Below are positions 55,701 through 63,291 of a stretch of 64,000 nucleotides of DNA, one piece after another; position 1 is the first letter of the stretch, and each line of letters opens with the position of its first letter. This DNA comes from a virus. A model generated the notes under the pieces. The model did not search any database, was not told the origin of the DNA, and was given only the letters and a program-made list of their open reading frames with translations. The stretch spans positions 62,001-126,000 of the IMG/VR virus record IMGVR_UViG_3300029787_000001; one strand, given 5' to 3'. Made by a program: the position numbers and the translations under genes.

Positions 55701-58594
55701 ATTCTGTTGCCTCAAGGGCAGGCTTTGCCCAAACAGCTTCTTTAACAAACACCTTTACAGACAATGTCCAACTTTATGGTGGAGAGGCTGCTTGGGAAGC
55801 AGGAGTAAACGCTACAATTAGCGTGAAATCATCTGATGGCTCTTTTACTTCATCTTCACACCCATCGGAACCGTGGTTCGATGAGTATGGCGATTTCAAA
55901 GAAGAATTACTGCTTGCAGCAAAAGATTATTCGGTTATTCCCGAATTCAGAATCTCAGAACATATTTCTGAATATTCTGATGGGGGGATTTTTAATAAAT
56001 CTAACTTTGACACATTTGAAATTCCTGGCACCACCATTAGCAGTTCACAGCAAAATTTCTACAAGGATTACTCCAACTCTGATTTCTTGAGAGAATTTGC
56101 CAACATCAGAGAAAAGTCTGGCTTAAATGCAAAAGAGATAATGCTAACTTGTAAAGCAGCCGTCCGCTTTAATCCTTATGAGGGTTTCTACCCGGCTCAG
56201 AGAACTTTAGATCTAGTTAGCCAATTTTCAAGTTCTTTTGCCGCTGGGATGAACACCGTCTTTGAAGATTCGGGAACCAAGACTTTAAATTTTGCTGAAG
56301 CGACCAACTCGTCAAAAGGCAAAGCCTCTGCTTTTCGCCCTCTTATTCAGCCCCTGTTTGCTCCTGGCATTCTTTACAACTCAATTAAATCTGGAATCGC
56401 AGTAGACTATCCAATAGTGAACACGTCCACCAAAATTTCATCACTAAACTTTTCTGGCTCTGGCGCTGGCGAAAACTGGAGTTTACAGCCTTCAGGAACA
56501 AACATCATCTCTGCCGCCGTAGGAAATCCTGCAACAACAAATGGCTACACTCCAAACTTCGCTTATTGGGATCTCAGAGTCCCATTTGAAACGATGATAG
56601 AGCCTGCAAAATACATTGATAAAATTAGCTTCCTAGATTTTGAACCCAGTCCTTCAGCCTCAATTAATGCTACTGCTTCTTTAGACGCCTCTGTTTCTGA
56701 TGGCATTTACGAACTTATGGCAAGAAACTTTTTTGGTCAGACAGGTGACTTCTTCCTTAAAGATTCTTCTTATACCAAAATTCAGTCTGATCTAATTCAA
56801 GACGGGCTTAATTTCAAACAAAGTGATGTTTTTGCCGCCAGATTAAAAATAAGAAAGTCTCATAATGGCAAGAGATTCTATAACAATGAAAAAGGCTTTG
56901 ATGGCACTAATAGCTACTTCACGCCAAACGGAGCAACCGGATTCGTCGGTAACACAGGCTCTTACACTTTGATAAGTGGTTCAAGCTTCCCGCTGCCACA
57001 AGACCCAGCAAGAAATTCTGATTTCAAAGAAACATTTACAATGTATTCTCGCCCAACAGCATTTGGACCTTCTATAGCTGGAAGACCTACGGCATCCTAC
57101 GAACAAGCAGATCAGAGTGGCTCGATGGATTCACTTGAAGGCTTTAACTGGGCTTACACGCCGCCTTATTACCACGGCGAGTCTTGGGTCGATTTTATCT
57201 TCCGCCCAGCCGCAGACAAAACTTACACACTTGAGGATATTTTAAGTGAAACCGAAGCTGTCTACTGGAGGGTCGATCCCGGCGCCCCAACTGGCTCTAT
57301 CCCCGATGACAGCCCTGCTTTCTACAAAAACCAGAACTTGATGATTCAAAACGGTATTACTCAAAATGGAACTGGTCTTGCAACAACCGAAATTGTTCCA
57401 ATTTACGGCGGCTCAGTGATTAACAAAAACGCGATGCAACTTGACTCATCTCTGAACTTATTCGGTGTTGAGAGAGTGCCCAAGAGGCGTAAAGATAAGT
57501 TTGGCAACACCATTCTAGATGAAAATGAACTTGCAGGTAAGCGCTGGGTTATTCAGCCTAAATGGGAAACCCCAATGCTTAATTTCGCAGAGGTCACCTC
57601 TACCAACAACAACATTACTTATCCAACAAACTTCTCAGAATCTGTCCCACGCGGAATGTGGCATCAATTTGGCAAAATCCCCACTGACACTTCAACTGGT
57701 GTTTTCATGGAAATTGGAGACATCCCATCCGACTGGCTAAAATACCACTACGATGTTGTTAACATGAGTTCTTCTTATAACAATAACGACCCCGCAGGCT
57801 CAGGCTCCACAGCCTACCTTGATTATCAGTCTTTAACAGACCTATTCGGCTTCCAGCGCTCACAGAAAAAAGACAGCGCAAAAGTGCGCCTTGGAGAAAT
57901 TGCCGACAAGAGAGAGGTCTATGAAGCCGTTGTTGCTATTCCCTACATCGTAGAGGCAAACGAGGACTACTCTGGAGATCAAAAGAAAGATGCTATCAAC
58001 CGCAAGAAGTTCGTAAGCATCCCGCGCCAGCGATTTGACGCTGCTCTCTTAAACAGAGAAGGCTCCAAAGATGGCGACTCTCTTGAAACAGCAGGCGAGA
58101 GCATCCGTAAGATGGTCCAGAAGATGAAGCGCTACGTCCTCCCACCTCAGTTTGACTTTATCAACTTTGACGAGATCGACCCGGTTGTAATGTACTTCTT
58201 TGAGTTCAAGTACGAGTTCGACAAAGACGACCTCTCTTACATCTGGCAGAACCTTGCCCCAAGAGACTACAAAAAAATTACATTCCAAGAAGCTTCTGTC
58301 TCTCATGACCTCATGAACACAGAGTTGTTAGAAGAACAAAACATTATTGATAACCCCAACCTACGCTGGATGGTGTTCAAGGTTAAGCAGAAGGCTACCA
58401 AAGACTACTATGATCTCATTCCGCCGCAAATCAAGGCTGCAAGACCTACCACCAATCTTGATAAGCCCGAGACTGATAAGGACGACGAGTATCTACAGTT
58501 CAACTGGCCATATGATTACCTTTCCTTCGTAGAACTAGTTAAGCTTGAGGCTGACGTTCTCTACAAAGATGATCCCGAAGAAGAGACAGAATGA
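49751..58594 (+). CDS. Giant virion protein with two LamG/ConA-like domains, 2,947 aa
   Basis: One intact 8.8-kb frame. Residues about 176-336 form a LamG/concanavalin-like fold (VSVEFWLSSSAISS, GWNHYALTFKSA, LYVNGALDAQ, NGAMDEFRFWKVERTAQD). A second, similar domain spans about 640-845 (FTLETDVVFPKF, DNQWNLSVRLRP, DVLVSAVRFWNKNLDD). The rest is mostly beta-rich with repeated aromatic and Gly/Ser turns, likely fibre or baseplate arms, and the end is acidic. LamG domains bind sugars, so host-surface glycan binding is plausible. Base composition changes inside the gene (about 57% GC in the row 50101-50160, 30% in the row 55921-55980). ATGA overlap with the next gene. Confidence 0.88.
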   Translation: MSIKDLFGKSTNYVSETNQKDAFADTESSRNVKQIVEKQNSFEPQIDYTDPQTFAKYGSAEMYYKSAIDRILDFYPYDGSDAEYNNFYNKSLDIEKFIFNTTYPRTNGFVDFKGTSHISLKGGPHTIAASNTKGLFKDPQSSQRETANIYDEDIYTTEGLPSGYGQGTRESNLKCDFQAGVSVEFWLSSSAISSDNKQAIFHITGSGQDDELTIFLSGTTGSPFHVRLKENSLPNIIDQKIGTTPTTSSILGWNHYALTFKSASAGITSRLYVNGALDAQANLGSRGAGTFEQSGSLGYVASGSATETLLNGAMDEFRFWKVERTAQDIGRNWFGQVRGGSNTDISNTTLGVYYKFNEGITGIAAQDSVVLDYSGRVSNGTFTGYTSTTRNTGSAIVLASAAAKEYLDPIIYANHPDVSALRAGLLATGSIYDSNNNASIGSMMPSWVIDEHESGENNNFKFLMHIVGSYFDKIRLQIAALPDFKTPVYTSSSFKALPFAEHLPASLGLETPQIFVDADVLERFVNRSETENYKFDLNDTKNLIYLNLYNNLTYLFKSKGTHKAVRNVLRAFNIDDKLVRFNTYANNFVYDLENNLQQTTVYDSAVNFNNPSSIGAVVYSTASADSTQLGYISSSNDSKHEDRYGFTLETDVVFPKFIRSIDTFDRNFITASLFGIHSASADSSETTIFNPSIYVFAEREQEYSKNIRFRLSSSLLSTTLTSSNFLGAYNDNQWNLSVRLRPDTFGLTGSVAGVSTSNYILEFTGYNQLLGEIRESFTVTGSVATGSAQDLLHSPKRIYVGAQRTDVTGSLINKTDVLVSAVRFWNKNLDDVTLKQHAFDFENYGIKDSNKHLSPLDNDNSKTVNSNTLVLNYDFSGITTSDTSGEFTVTDISSGSVENRTKFGKLGEISSYLYPAKGKHFGISSKKAVIKKEMNLHQFIDPEKVINDNLVKVRTEDDKLFDTLDTIPNYHYLLEKSMYAAISEEMLNFFAGVVDFHGLIGHPVNQYRMNYKGLEKLREAFFRRVTEVSEVEKFVDYYKWFDDSVSQIIGQLIPASADYTQDILNTIESHTLERNKYQHRIPMMAFTSSTEGVAFGSEEMRYNWNRNHAPVSGLQRENSNWWKERAEREGVISSGDAAVDAARTQIRNVATNQTNGNVGRSFTNTGAKYTRSNFKYRTLSRGQVFESKVAKEIKGGVNFEHNKDVHYTHTALHPAGPVNQDSGVFVPRNVLVGFTEDLVLLEDTADAPENPSAKVKRNILVQHGRDWEGGVGYKSVKSSFVFPFNIVSSSVRSGYNAEVIARVTASIEVTNVHNDVYGPDMERPMQGPFTDYAVGGHQSRHIKLNTGGDNYLNRPEAWKILLGKCSTVTGAIGMVGADYPYPEANAVGENPYPMTGAQKATYYRDQIAKRPVNIRNIEHKTGSTILGNYDHNYQVVHTVGGYSNPRAFIDQQPTLPAVAEGADAVKTILDLERGQNSHFVFVDDYNDGYLTGSGNYKNKTVILSRFSAPGGIESMTNAFKDFRSGDFSVYNTIPFRNMTVRRPFQGVTSSIVPQNTGIRNFDHTGRAFGFTNLAARHAGKFFRDSAFQTNPGASDNASEELASFHKTHRNTLLLATSESCREVYDNLNIQHQIPRSDRQYSWITASIIHNGACEPRYSGFMQTDSPLAPYYEITGNYFPFFDYVSASAATSGIYQNTTRLNLLVLDKTGSTINTLGEPTISGALQTPAEGERLNALLIRRGDTYGWNWRAFHQKDHPILDREHKENLLTALKNQEIKQFRLPPVSMKGRPVIVNMDVGGENVTLKATHNNEKIYFNERELNDLVFQTEDPTITPFDQLINVAQDYSLNWVRYSETLFPSTRNEFSSGSRERLGFDNGFWRGTEAERLTLGSESPNSLGQNPPASVTIPDRSSWALDKPLYPTDTVTFFNRTVSNGSYNYSAKGAAGELQNNDLFLYAVASAEDKLAGIRLGPLYSRKQDITSPNSVASRAGFAQTASLTNTFTDNVQLYGGEAAWEAGVNATISVKSSDGSFTSSSHPSEPWFDEYGDFKEELLLAAKDYSVIPEFRISEHISEYSDGGIFNKSNFDTFEIPGTTISSSQQNFYKDYSNSDFLREFANIREKSGLNAKEIMLTCKAAVRFNPYEGFYPAQRTLDLVSQFSSSFAAGMNTVFEDSGTKTLNFAEATNSSKGKASAFRPLIQPLFAPGILYNSIKSGIAVDYPIVNTSTKISSLNFSGSGAGENWSLQPSGTNIISAAVGNPATTNGYTPNFAYWDLRVPFETMIEPAKYIDKISFLDFEPSPSASINATASLDASVSDGIYELMARNFFGQTGDFFLKDSSYTKIQSDLIQDGLNFKQSDVFAARLKIRKSHNGKRFYNNEKGFDGTNSYFTPNGATGFVGNTGSYTLISGSSFPLPQDPARNSDFKETFTMYSRPTAFGPSIAGRPTASYEQADQSGSMDSLEGFNWAYTPPYYHGESWVDFIFRPAADKTYTLEDILSETEAVYWRVDPGAPTGSIPDDSPAFYKNQNLMIQNGITQNGTGLATTEIVPIYGGSVINKNAMQLDSSLNLFGVERVPKRRKDKFGNTILDENELAGKRWVIQPKWETPMLNFAEVTSTNNNITYPTNFSESVPRGMWHQFGKIPTDTSTGVFMEIGDIPSDWLKYHYDVVNMSSSYNNNDPAGSGSTAYLDYQSLTDLFGFQRSQKKDSAKVRLGEIADKREVYEAVVAIPYIVEANEDYSGDQKKDAINRKKFVSIPRQRFDAALLNREGSKDGDSLETAGESIRKMVQKMKRYVLPPQFDFINFDEIDPVVMYFFEFKYEFDKDDLSYIWQNLAPRDYKKITFQEASVSHDLMNTELLEEQNIIDNPNLRWMVFKVKQKATKDYYDLIPPQIKAARPTTNLDKPETDKDDEYLQFNWPYDYLSFVELVKLEADVLYKDDPEEETE

Positions 58595-59586
58595 AGTTTC
58601 TAAACAAGAAAGAGCAGGTTTTTGACATTCAGCTTACCCCCTATGGTAAGCAGAAGTTGTCTATGGGCAAATTTAACCCAACCTATTATGCGTTCTTTGA
58701 TGATAACGTGCTTTACGACATTAGATATGCACATACTGATGGTGCTGAAGTGCAAAATGATATTCATAAACGCATTAAACAAGAGACCGCTTATCTTGAA
58801 GGGCAGGCAATCTTTAACCAAATTCTTTCCGGCACAACAGTTGCTGGTGGATTGTTTGGGAATGTCACACTAACCCAGGAAGACAACCTCTACACAACAG
58901 ATGCTTTCATTGGTGATGCCCTGCTTCAATCGCAAGAGCAAAATGTAGCACCTGCGTGGAAGGTGATCACAATGCAGGGAACAATCTCCTCATCTATTCC
59001 CACATTCACAGGAAGCCTGTCACCAACCACAATCAATAGGAGCAAAATGGAAGCTGGAATAACACAGGTTAACATTGATGCTCACTACGCGCTTGTGGCA
59101 GAAGAATCTCAGGTCCGTGTTACACTAGAAAACTTAAGAAATGTTCAAGACACTTCACCATTATTTGCCGATGACACCGTTGTTCGCTTGGAACAAAAAG
59201 ATGCACTCATTTATGTGGAAGAGTTAAACACAGAATTGCTCGTTGATAACTTTGATGTTGAGGTGTTTGAGGTGCCCACTGGTGAAGATGCAGAGCTACG
59301 CAGACTTTACTTCAAAAACAAAGTCCCACAAGTTGTAGATGGGATGCTCGTCCACGCGGCACCCGTTGAGAACACCCAAGAGCTAGACAGGGATAGTGTA
59401 GAGTATTATTTCTCAATTGACAAAGACTACCAAATTGATCCAAAGATTGCTTGCAAGTACCTGAACCAGTTCAACACAGAAGACTATTTAATAGACCTAG
59501 ATTTTGACTGTGAAGACATAGAGGGTGAAGACCTCTACTTTGACATCTACGGCAGAGTTACGGAGTCAGAAATATGTCCCGACTAA
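58591..59586 (+). CDS. Presumed virion protein, unknown function
   Basis: The protein has 331 residues. It starts FLNKKEQVFDIQLTPYGKQKLSMGKFNPTYYAFFDDNVLYD, a beta-rich region with an aromatic cluster, and ends in acidic strands (DLDFDCEDIEGEDLYFDIYG). A glycine-rich middle (GGLFGNVTLTQ) and Thr/Ser-rich stretches fit a virion protein. ATGA overlap with the giant LamG gene and a 13-base overlap with the next gene show it belongs to the structural transcript. No domain is recognised. Confidence 0.8.
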   Translation: MKFLNKKEQVFDIQLTPYGKQKLSMGKFNPTYYAFFDDNVLYDIRYAHTDGAEVQNDIHKRIKQETAYLEGQAIFNQILSGTTVAGGLFGNVTLTQEDNLYTTDAFIGDALLQSQEQNVAPAWKVITMQGTISSSIPTFTGSLSPTTINRSKMEAGITQVNIDAHYALVAEESQVRVTLENLRNVQDTSPLFADDTVVRLEQKDALIYVEELNTELLVDNFDVEVFEVPTGEDAELRRLYFKNKVPQVVDGMLVHAAPVENTQELDRDSVEYYFSIDKDYQIDPKIACKYLNQFNTEDYLIDLDFDCEDIEGEDLYFDIYGRVTESEICPD

Positions 59587-61832
59587 TCTTTGAAGGTGAC
59601 ACTATAAACCGCTTTGGAAAAAAGATTCCAACTCCGTTTATTGAGAAGATAAAGGTTTTCGAAAGCCAGATTGAAACCGAATTGGCGATCTACCTTCACA
59701 TCACAGACGATGCGATAACCAACGAGCAAATTTATGAAGATTTGAATAATTTGGTTTTGTTTACTCCAGGCGAGCGAAATGGAATCTTAGTGGGAGATTC
59801 TTTTGAAATTGTTGGAGATAGAATTTACAATTCCGAAGCTCAGAGATTTGCAAAACTTTTTTACAAAGAAAGCAAGAATTTTGACTTTGAGCGTTTAGGA
59901 GATAGGGAGCTTTATTATTATTGCTATGTTTCGATCTCAAACGATGAAGACGGAAACCCAAACACCAACTTAAACGAAGTGACTAGGAACACCCTGGTTT
60001 CAGCTATTCAGGCAAACGCCTATGATGAGAGAAAAAATTACTCCTCTCCTTTAGTTTACGAAAAGGTTTTTGATTTTGGTGGATTGCTATCAAACGAGCC
60101 TGTTATAATTTATGAAGATGCGCTTGGTCTCCCTTGTGAATCAGTTCCACTACAATCAATTCAAAAGAACTACTACAAGACAACTGACACATTTCGAGAG
60201 CAATTAAAGGGAGAGATCGATAATCTCGTAGCCTCTTACGGAACGACCGAAAACCAACAATTACAATCGTTTTTAGATAGCACTTCGTTCATAGCGCAGA
60301 CTAAAAGTGAAAATGTTGATTTTATTGTAGAGTTGGATAGAATCCTTAATTCATTCCCCTCCAGAACCAGCACAAGTCAAATTGGAACCTTATACAACAG
60401 ATTGAAAGACATCTTATTTTCAGCAAACGACGCCTTGCTGCTCGGTGAAAGATTACAAAAAAAGCTGGTCCCTAACACAAAATTAATTGATTTGAGAGGC
60501 GGCTTTTCGGGAACAGTTGAAGGGCGAGAATGGGGAAGACGTAATGAGGTTTCCTACGAACCAAGAGTGGATGATAGTGGCGCATTTCTCTACAACACGG
60601 TTTTGATGGAGAGGCAGGAACTAGAAACTAGCGAACTGCTCACAGAGCCAAACTTTAATGTTACCTCTATCTTTGGCTACTTTTTTCTTGACTACGAAAA
60701 AGCCCTTCATGGAAAGAGCAACATCTCTCAGATCTATGAAGTAGAAAAGCTATTAAACATTTTTGGCAATAAAGCTTTAGATTTGTTTTTTCCAATCACA
60801 AAAACAGAAGTCATAAAGTTTAATTCTGATGTCAGAATTAGAACAATCGAGTCTGCCTACTCAAATAATCGACAAGATGGCAACAATGTGACTTTTACGC
60901 CAACCAGAAGCCGACAGGTTGACAAAGTAGTTGTAACTGAAACAGATGGAACCTCAACCACAACTATTCCCTACACTCTGCTGAGAGGGTTTGACCTTGT
61001 TGAAAGTCTTGGCGACTATAGACTGTTAGCTTTTGAGTTTCAAGATTTTGAAGCGTCTACAGAGTCAACTGAAGCAGGGCAATCTTATAGGTTTAACGTC
61101 TACATTGAAGATAGCACGCTTGATTTCTATGAACTGCTCATAGCTCAATTTGAGGCAGCGCTGGATGCTATTAACGATTATTTATCATATGCAAATGAAT
61201 TCTGTAGTTACAACAACATAGATAACAAATTTAATGACTTTTTTGTTGAAGCTATAGAAAATCTGTATGGTTCTCGTTTTCCTTGGTCTGAGGCTGCTAG
61301 AGTTTTCACCATCCATCTTGATCTGATAAACAATGCTTCAGACGGCATAAAAAACATCATCATAGATAACGCACAAAACCAAGCTGACCTAATCTCACCC
61401 AGAAACGGAACCCTGGACGCATTGCAGAATTTTGTGGAAAACATGAACAGCTTTTACGAAAAATATTATGGTGACCAGGGCGAGGTGACAATTCGAATTG
61501 CATCCAGAAGAACTGCTGATGGAACATATGAGCCAAGTCTTCGCGACAACACACAATTTATAGCCACCTTGGGATTTGATGATTTGCCTAACATAGTAGA
61601 CTTCACTGTCGAAAACGTTGTCCAAAGTGACGAAGACGAAGATGACGGAACATCTGATGGTGGTTATGCCGGTAGCGGACGCCCAGCAATTATTGTAGAA
61701 GGTTCTGGACTAAGAGTCACTACGGGTCGTGAAATTACAAGACGCGAGAGTCCTGATGATAGAGAAGGCGGTGAAGTCGGTGTCACCGGCGGCGCCGGCG
61801 GTCTCTCATCAACAACACAAGGAGCATCTTAA
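59574..61832 (+). CDS. Presumed virion protein with low-complexity end, 752 aa
   Basis: The protein is rich in Asn, Glu, Phe and Tyr (TPFIEKIKVFESQIETELAIYLHITDDAIT; FGYFFLDYEKALHGKSN). Its last 80 residues are Gly/Ser/Arg-rich (GGYAGSGRPAIIVEGSG, VGVTGGAGGLSSTTQGAS). A central SRTSTSQIGTLYNRLKDILFS is helical. No catalytic or binding motif is seen. Neighbours and overlap place it in the tail/baseplate block. It may be a large wedge or fibre-linking protein; this is positional inference. Confidence 0.8.
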   Translation: MSRLIFEGDTINRFGKKIPTPFIEKIKVFESQIETELAIYLHITDDAITNEQIYEDLNNLVLFTPGERNGILVGDSFEIVGDRIYNSEAQRFAKLFYKESKNFDFERLGDRELYYYCYVSISNDEDGNPNTNLNEVTRNTLVSAIQANAYDERKNYSSPLVYEKVFDFGGLLSNEPVIIYEDALGLPCESVPLQSIQKNYYKTTDTFREQLKGEIDNLVASYGTTENQQLQSFLDSTSFIAQTKSENVDFIVELDRILNSFPSRTSTSQIGTLYNRLKDILFSANDALLLGERLQKKLVPNTKLIDLRGGFSGTVEGREWGRRNEVSYEPRVDDSGAFLYNTVLMERQELETSELLTEPNFNVTSIFGYFFLDYEKALHGKSNISQIYEVEKLLNIFGNKALDLFFPITKTEVIKFNSDVRIRTIESAYSNNRQDGNNVTFTPTRSRQVDKVVVTETDGTSTTTIPYTLLRGFDLVESLGDYRLLAFEFQDFEASTESTEAGQSYRFNVYIEDSTLDFYELLIAQFEAALDAINDYLSYANEFCSYNNIDNKFNDFFVEAIENLYGSRFPWSEAARVFTIHLDLINNASDGIKNIIIDNAQNQADLISPRNGTLDALQNFVENMNSFYEKYYGDQGEVTIRIASRRTADGTYEPSLRDNTQFIATLGFDDLPNIVDFTVENVVQSDEDEDDGTSDGGYAGSGRPAIIVEGSGLRVTTGREITRRESPDDREGGEVGVTGGAGGLSSTTQGAS

Positions 61833-61835
61833 TAA

Positions 61836-62300
61836 ATGTTAAAACAAAAGAAAGCATCGTTTTTTATAGGCAATGACTCCAAGGTAGTAGATAATTCCTT
61901 ATTAGAGTTTGGCAAATCTCTAGAAAAAAACAAAATAATCAATTCGTCTGAACCAGTTGAGATTCTATCTGCAATTGGCGTGTCGATAGACTTGGGGCTT
62001 CAAAAAGACTTCTCCTTCAAACAAACTCAAAAAAATGAAGAAGCGGTTGCCAATCCCAACATCATAGAGCGAAAGGATTACAAAAAATTCAATAATGAAT
62101 ATGACAAGCCAGACGACAAATTTCCAAATGAAGATGATCCGTTCTACCAACTTGATGATGCCCGTGATCAAAACGAAAAACAAATAACAAAAGAAACACC
62201 AGCTTCCCTAAATGTTTCGCTTGATAGAGTTGCAGATGACATCTTGAGGATCAATCTAGATAATAATAACTCTATTAAACAATTCAGGAGCCAAAGCTAA
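61836..62300 (+). CDS. Small acidic presumed virion protein
   Basis: The protein has 154 residues from ATG 61836, three bases after the preceding stop. It opens MLKQKKASFFIGNDSKVVDNSLLEFG and has charged, disordered-looking middle parts (NEYDKPDDKFPNEDDPFYQLDDARDQNEKQ), then a short SLNVSLDRVADDILRINLDNN motif. No cysteine, membrane segment or motif. TAATG couples it to the next gene. It may act as a linker or chaperone; the function is unknown. Confidence 0.75.
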   Translation: MLKQKKASFFIGNDSKVVDNSLLEFGKSLEKNKIINSSEPVEILSAIGVSIDLGLQKDFSFKQTQKNEEAVANPNIIERKDYKKFNNEYDKPDDKFPNEDDPFYQLDDARDQNEKQITKETPASLNVSLDRVADDILRINLDNNNSIKQFRSQS

Positions 62301-63289
62301 TGGCTAAAATAAAATCTGCCACTACTACCGCCGGTCGCATTTCTCGTGAGACTCTCGGCAGCACTGTTGGCAAAGCTGCTTCTACCGCCGCCCCACCGAG
62401 CACCGCTACTACGCAAACCTTGGAAAGTCTGCGTCGCTCTGTCTCTGCGTCTAGCCAGGGTACAAGCCAGGGCAGCAGCAAACCTAGCCAATATGGTGGC
62501 GGACAAGAGGCAGCCCGGCAACAAGCACGAGAAAGAATGGCTACTCGCCGGCGCGGCGGTAGCCGAACTGATGATGTTTTGCGTGAAGAATTTACTCGTG
62601 TCCAAGAAGCCATTGAGGAAGAAATTGAGGAAAGAGAAGATATCCTTGGTGCCAGTGGGGGCAGTTCTGATGACACAATTGTTGTTGGTGACGACTCGGA
62701 TGAGGAAATCCAAGTCATAGGAAGCATTCAAATCTATGCCAGGATTTCAGATTCAGCAATTTCTGATGGCTACATTCAATTTTTAGGTTTAACTCCAATC
62801 GGATTAAATCGCCCCGCAAACGCCAATGAAGCTCAATATGTTGAAAACAACGAAGCAATAAATGGCTTCATAGCCTTCAGGACTTTGAGAGTTACAACAG
62901 GCAGTCCCCCAGACACGTCAACTATTAGAGATTTTTATTTTTTGACCTCAATGCCGACACCATCTTTGGACATGTCTACGAAAAAATACTCTTATTCTCC
63001 CGAAGAAGAGACGTTTGTTAACTCTAGACTGGCGACCGGCGAGCGCGAAGCCCTCGGAATTGATGGGATAACAAATGCGATAGAATCATTTTTCCAAATC
63101 AACGAAACTGCTAGATTCGAAGGTTCAATTGTAACAAACAGATTTGAAAGCACAAAGAAAATAAAACTTTCGGCATTCCCGCCTGATGCTCCTGTGCTGC
63201 CGCCAATAGAGCCGACCACTTCCACCGGCTCTAGCACAACAACTTCAGGCGGCTCTAGCACAACAACTTCAGCCGGATCTAGTTATTAA
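62300..63289 (+). CDS. Presumed virion protein with Ser/Thr-rich repeat tail
   Basis: The protein has 329 residues. The N-terminus is basic and Ser/Thr/Ala-rich (GRISRETLGSTVGKAAS, TTQTLESLRRSVSASSQGTSQ), with an acidic central part (EEIEEREDILGASGG, VGDDSDEEIQVIG). The core around 140-290 is beta-rich (RPANANEAQYVENNEAINGFIAFRTLRVTTGSPPD). The last 25 residues are a tandem Gly-Ser-Ser-Thr-Thr-Thr-Ser repeat. No known domain. It is likely a fibre or decoration-type virion protein, judged from composition and position. Confidence 0.8.
   Translation: MAKIKSATTTAGRISRETLGSTVGKAASTAAPPSTATTQTLESLRRSVSASSQGTSQGSSKPSQYGGGQEAARQQARERMATRRRGGSRTDDVLREEFTRVQEAIEEEIEEREDILGASGGSSDDTIVVGDDSDEEIQVIGSIQIYARISDSAISDGYIQFLGLTPIGLNRPANANEAQYVENNEAINGFIAFRTLRVTTGSPPDTSTIRDFYFLTSMPTPSLDMSTKKYSYSPEEETFVNSRLATGEREALGIDGITNAIESFFQINETARFEGSIVTNRFESTKKIKLSAFPPDAPVLPPIEPTTSTGSSTTTSGGSSTTTSAGSSY
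63227..63282 (+). repeat. 24-base tandem repeat in coding sequence
   Basis: GGCTCTAGCACAACAACTTC plus AG occurs at 63227-63248 and again at 63251-63272, with a degenerate third start (GGATCTAG) at 63275. The period is 24 bases, in frame, encoding GSSTTTSG/A. It forms the flexible C-terminus of the 329-residue protein. Confidence 0.85.
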
Positions 63290-63291
63290 CA

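Noticed and set aside
62284-62731. Two overlapping minus-strand frames of about 145 codons
   Set aside because: Both mirror the Ser/Ala-rich start of the plus-strand virion gene at 62300 and have low-complexity composition; two frames open at once indicates a composition effect.
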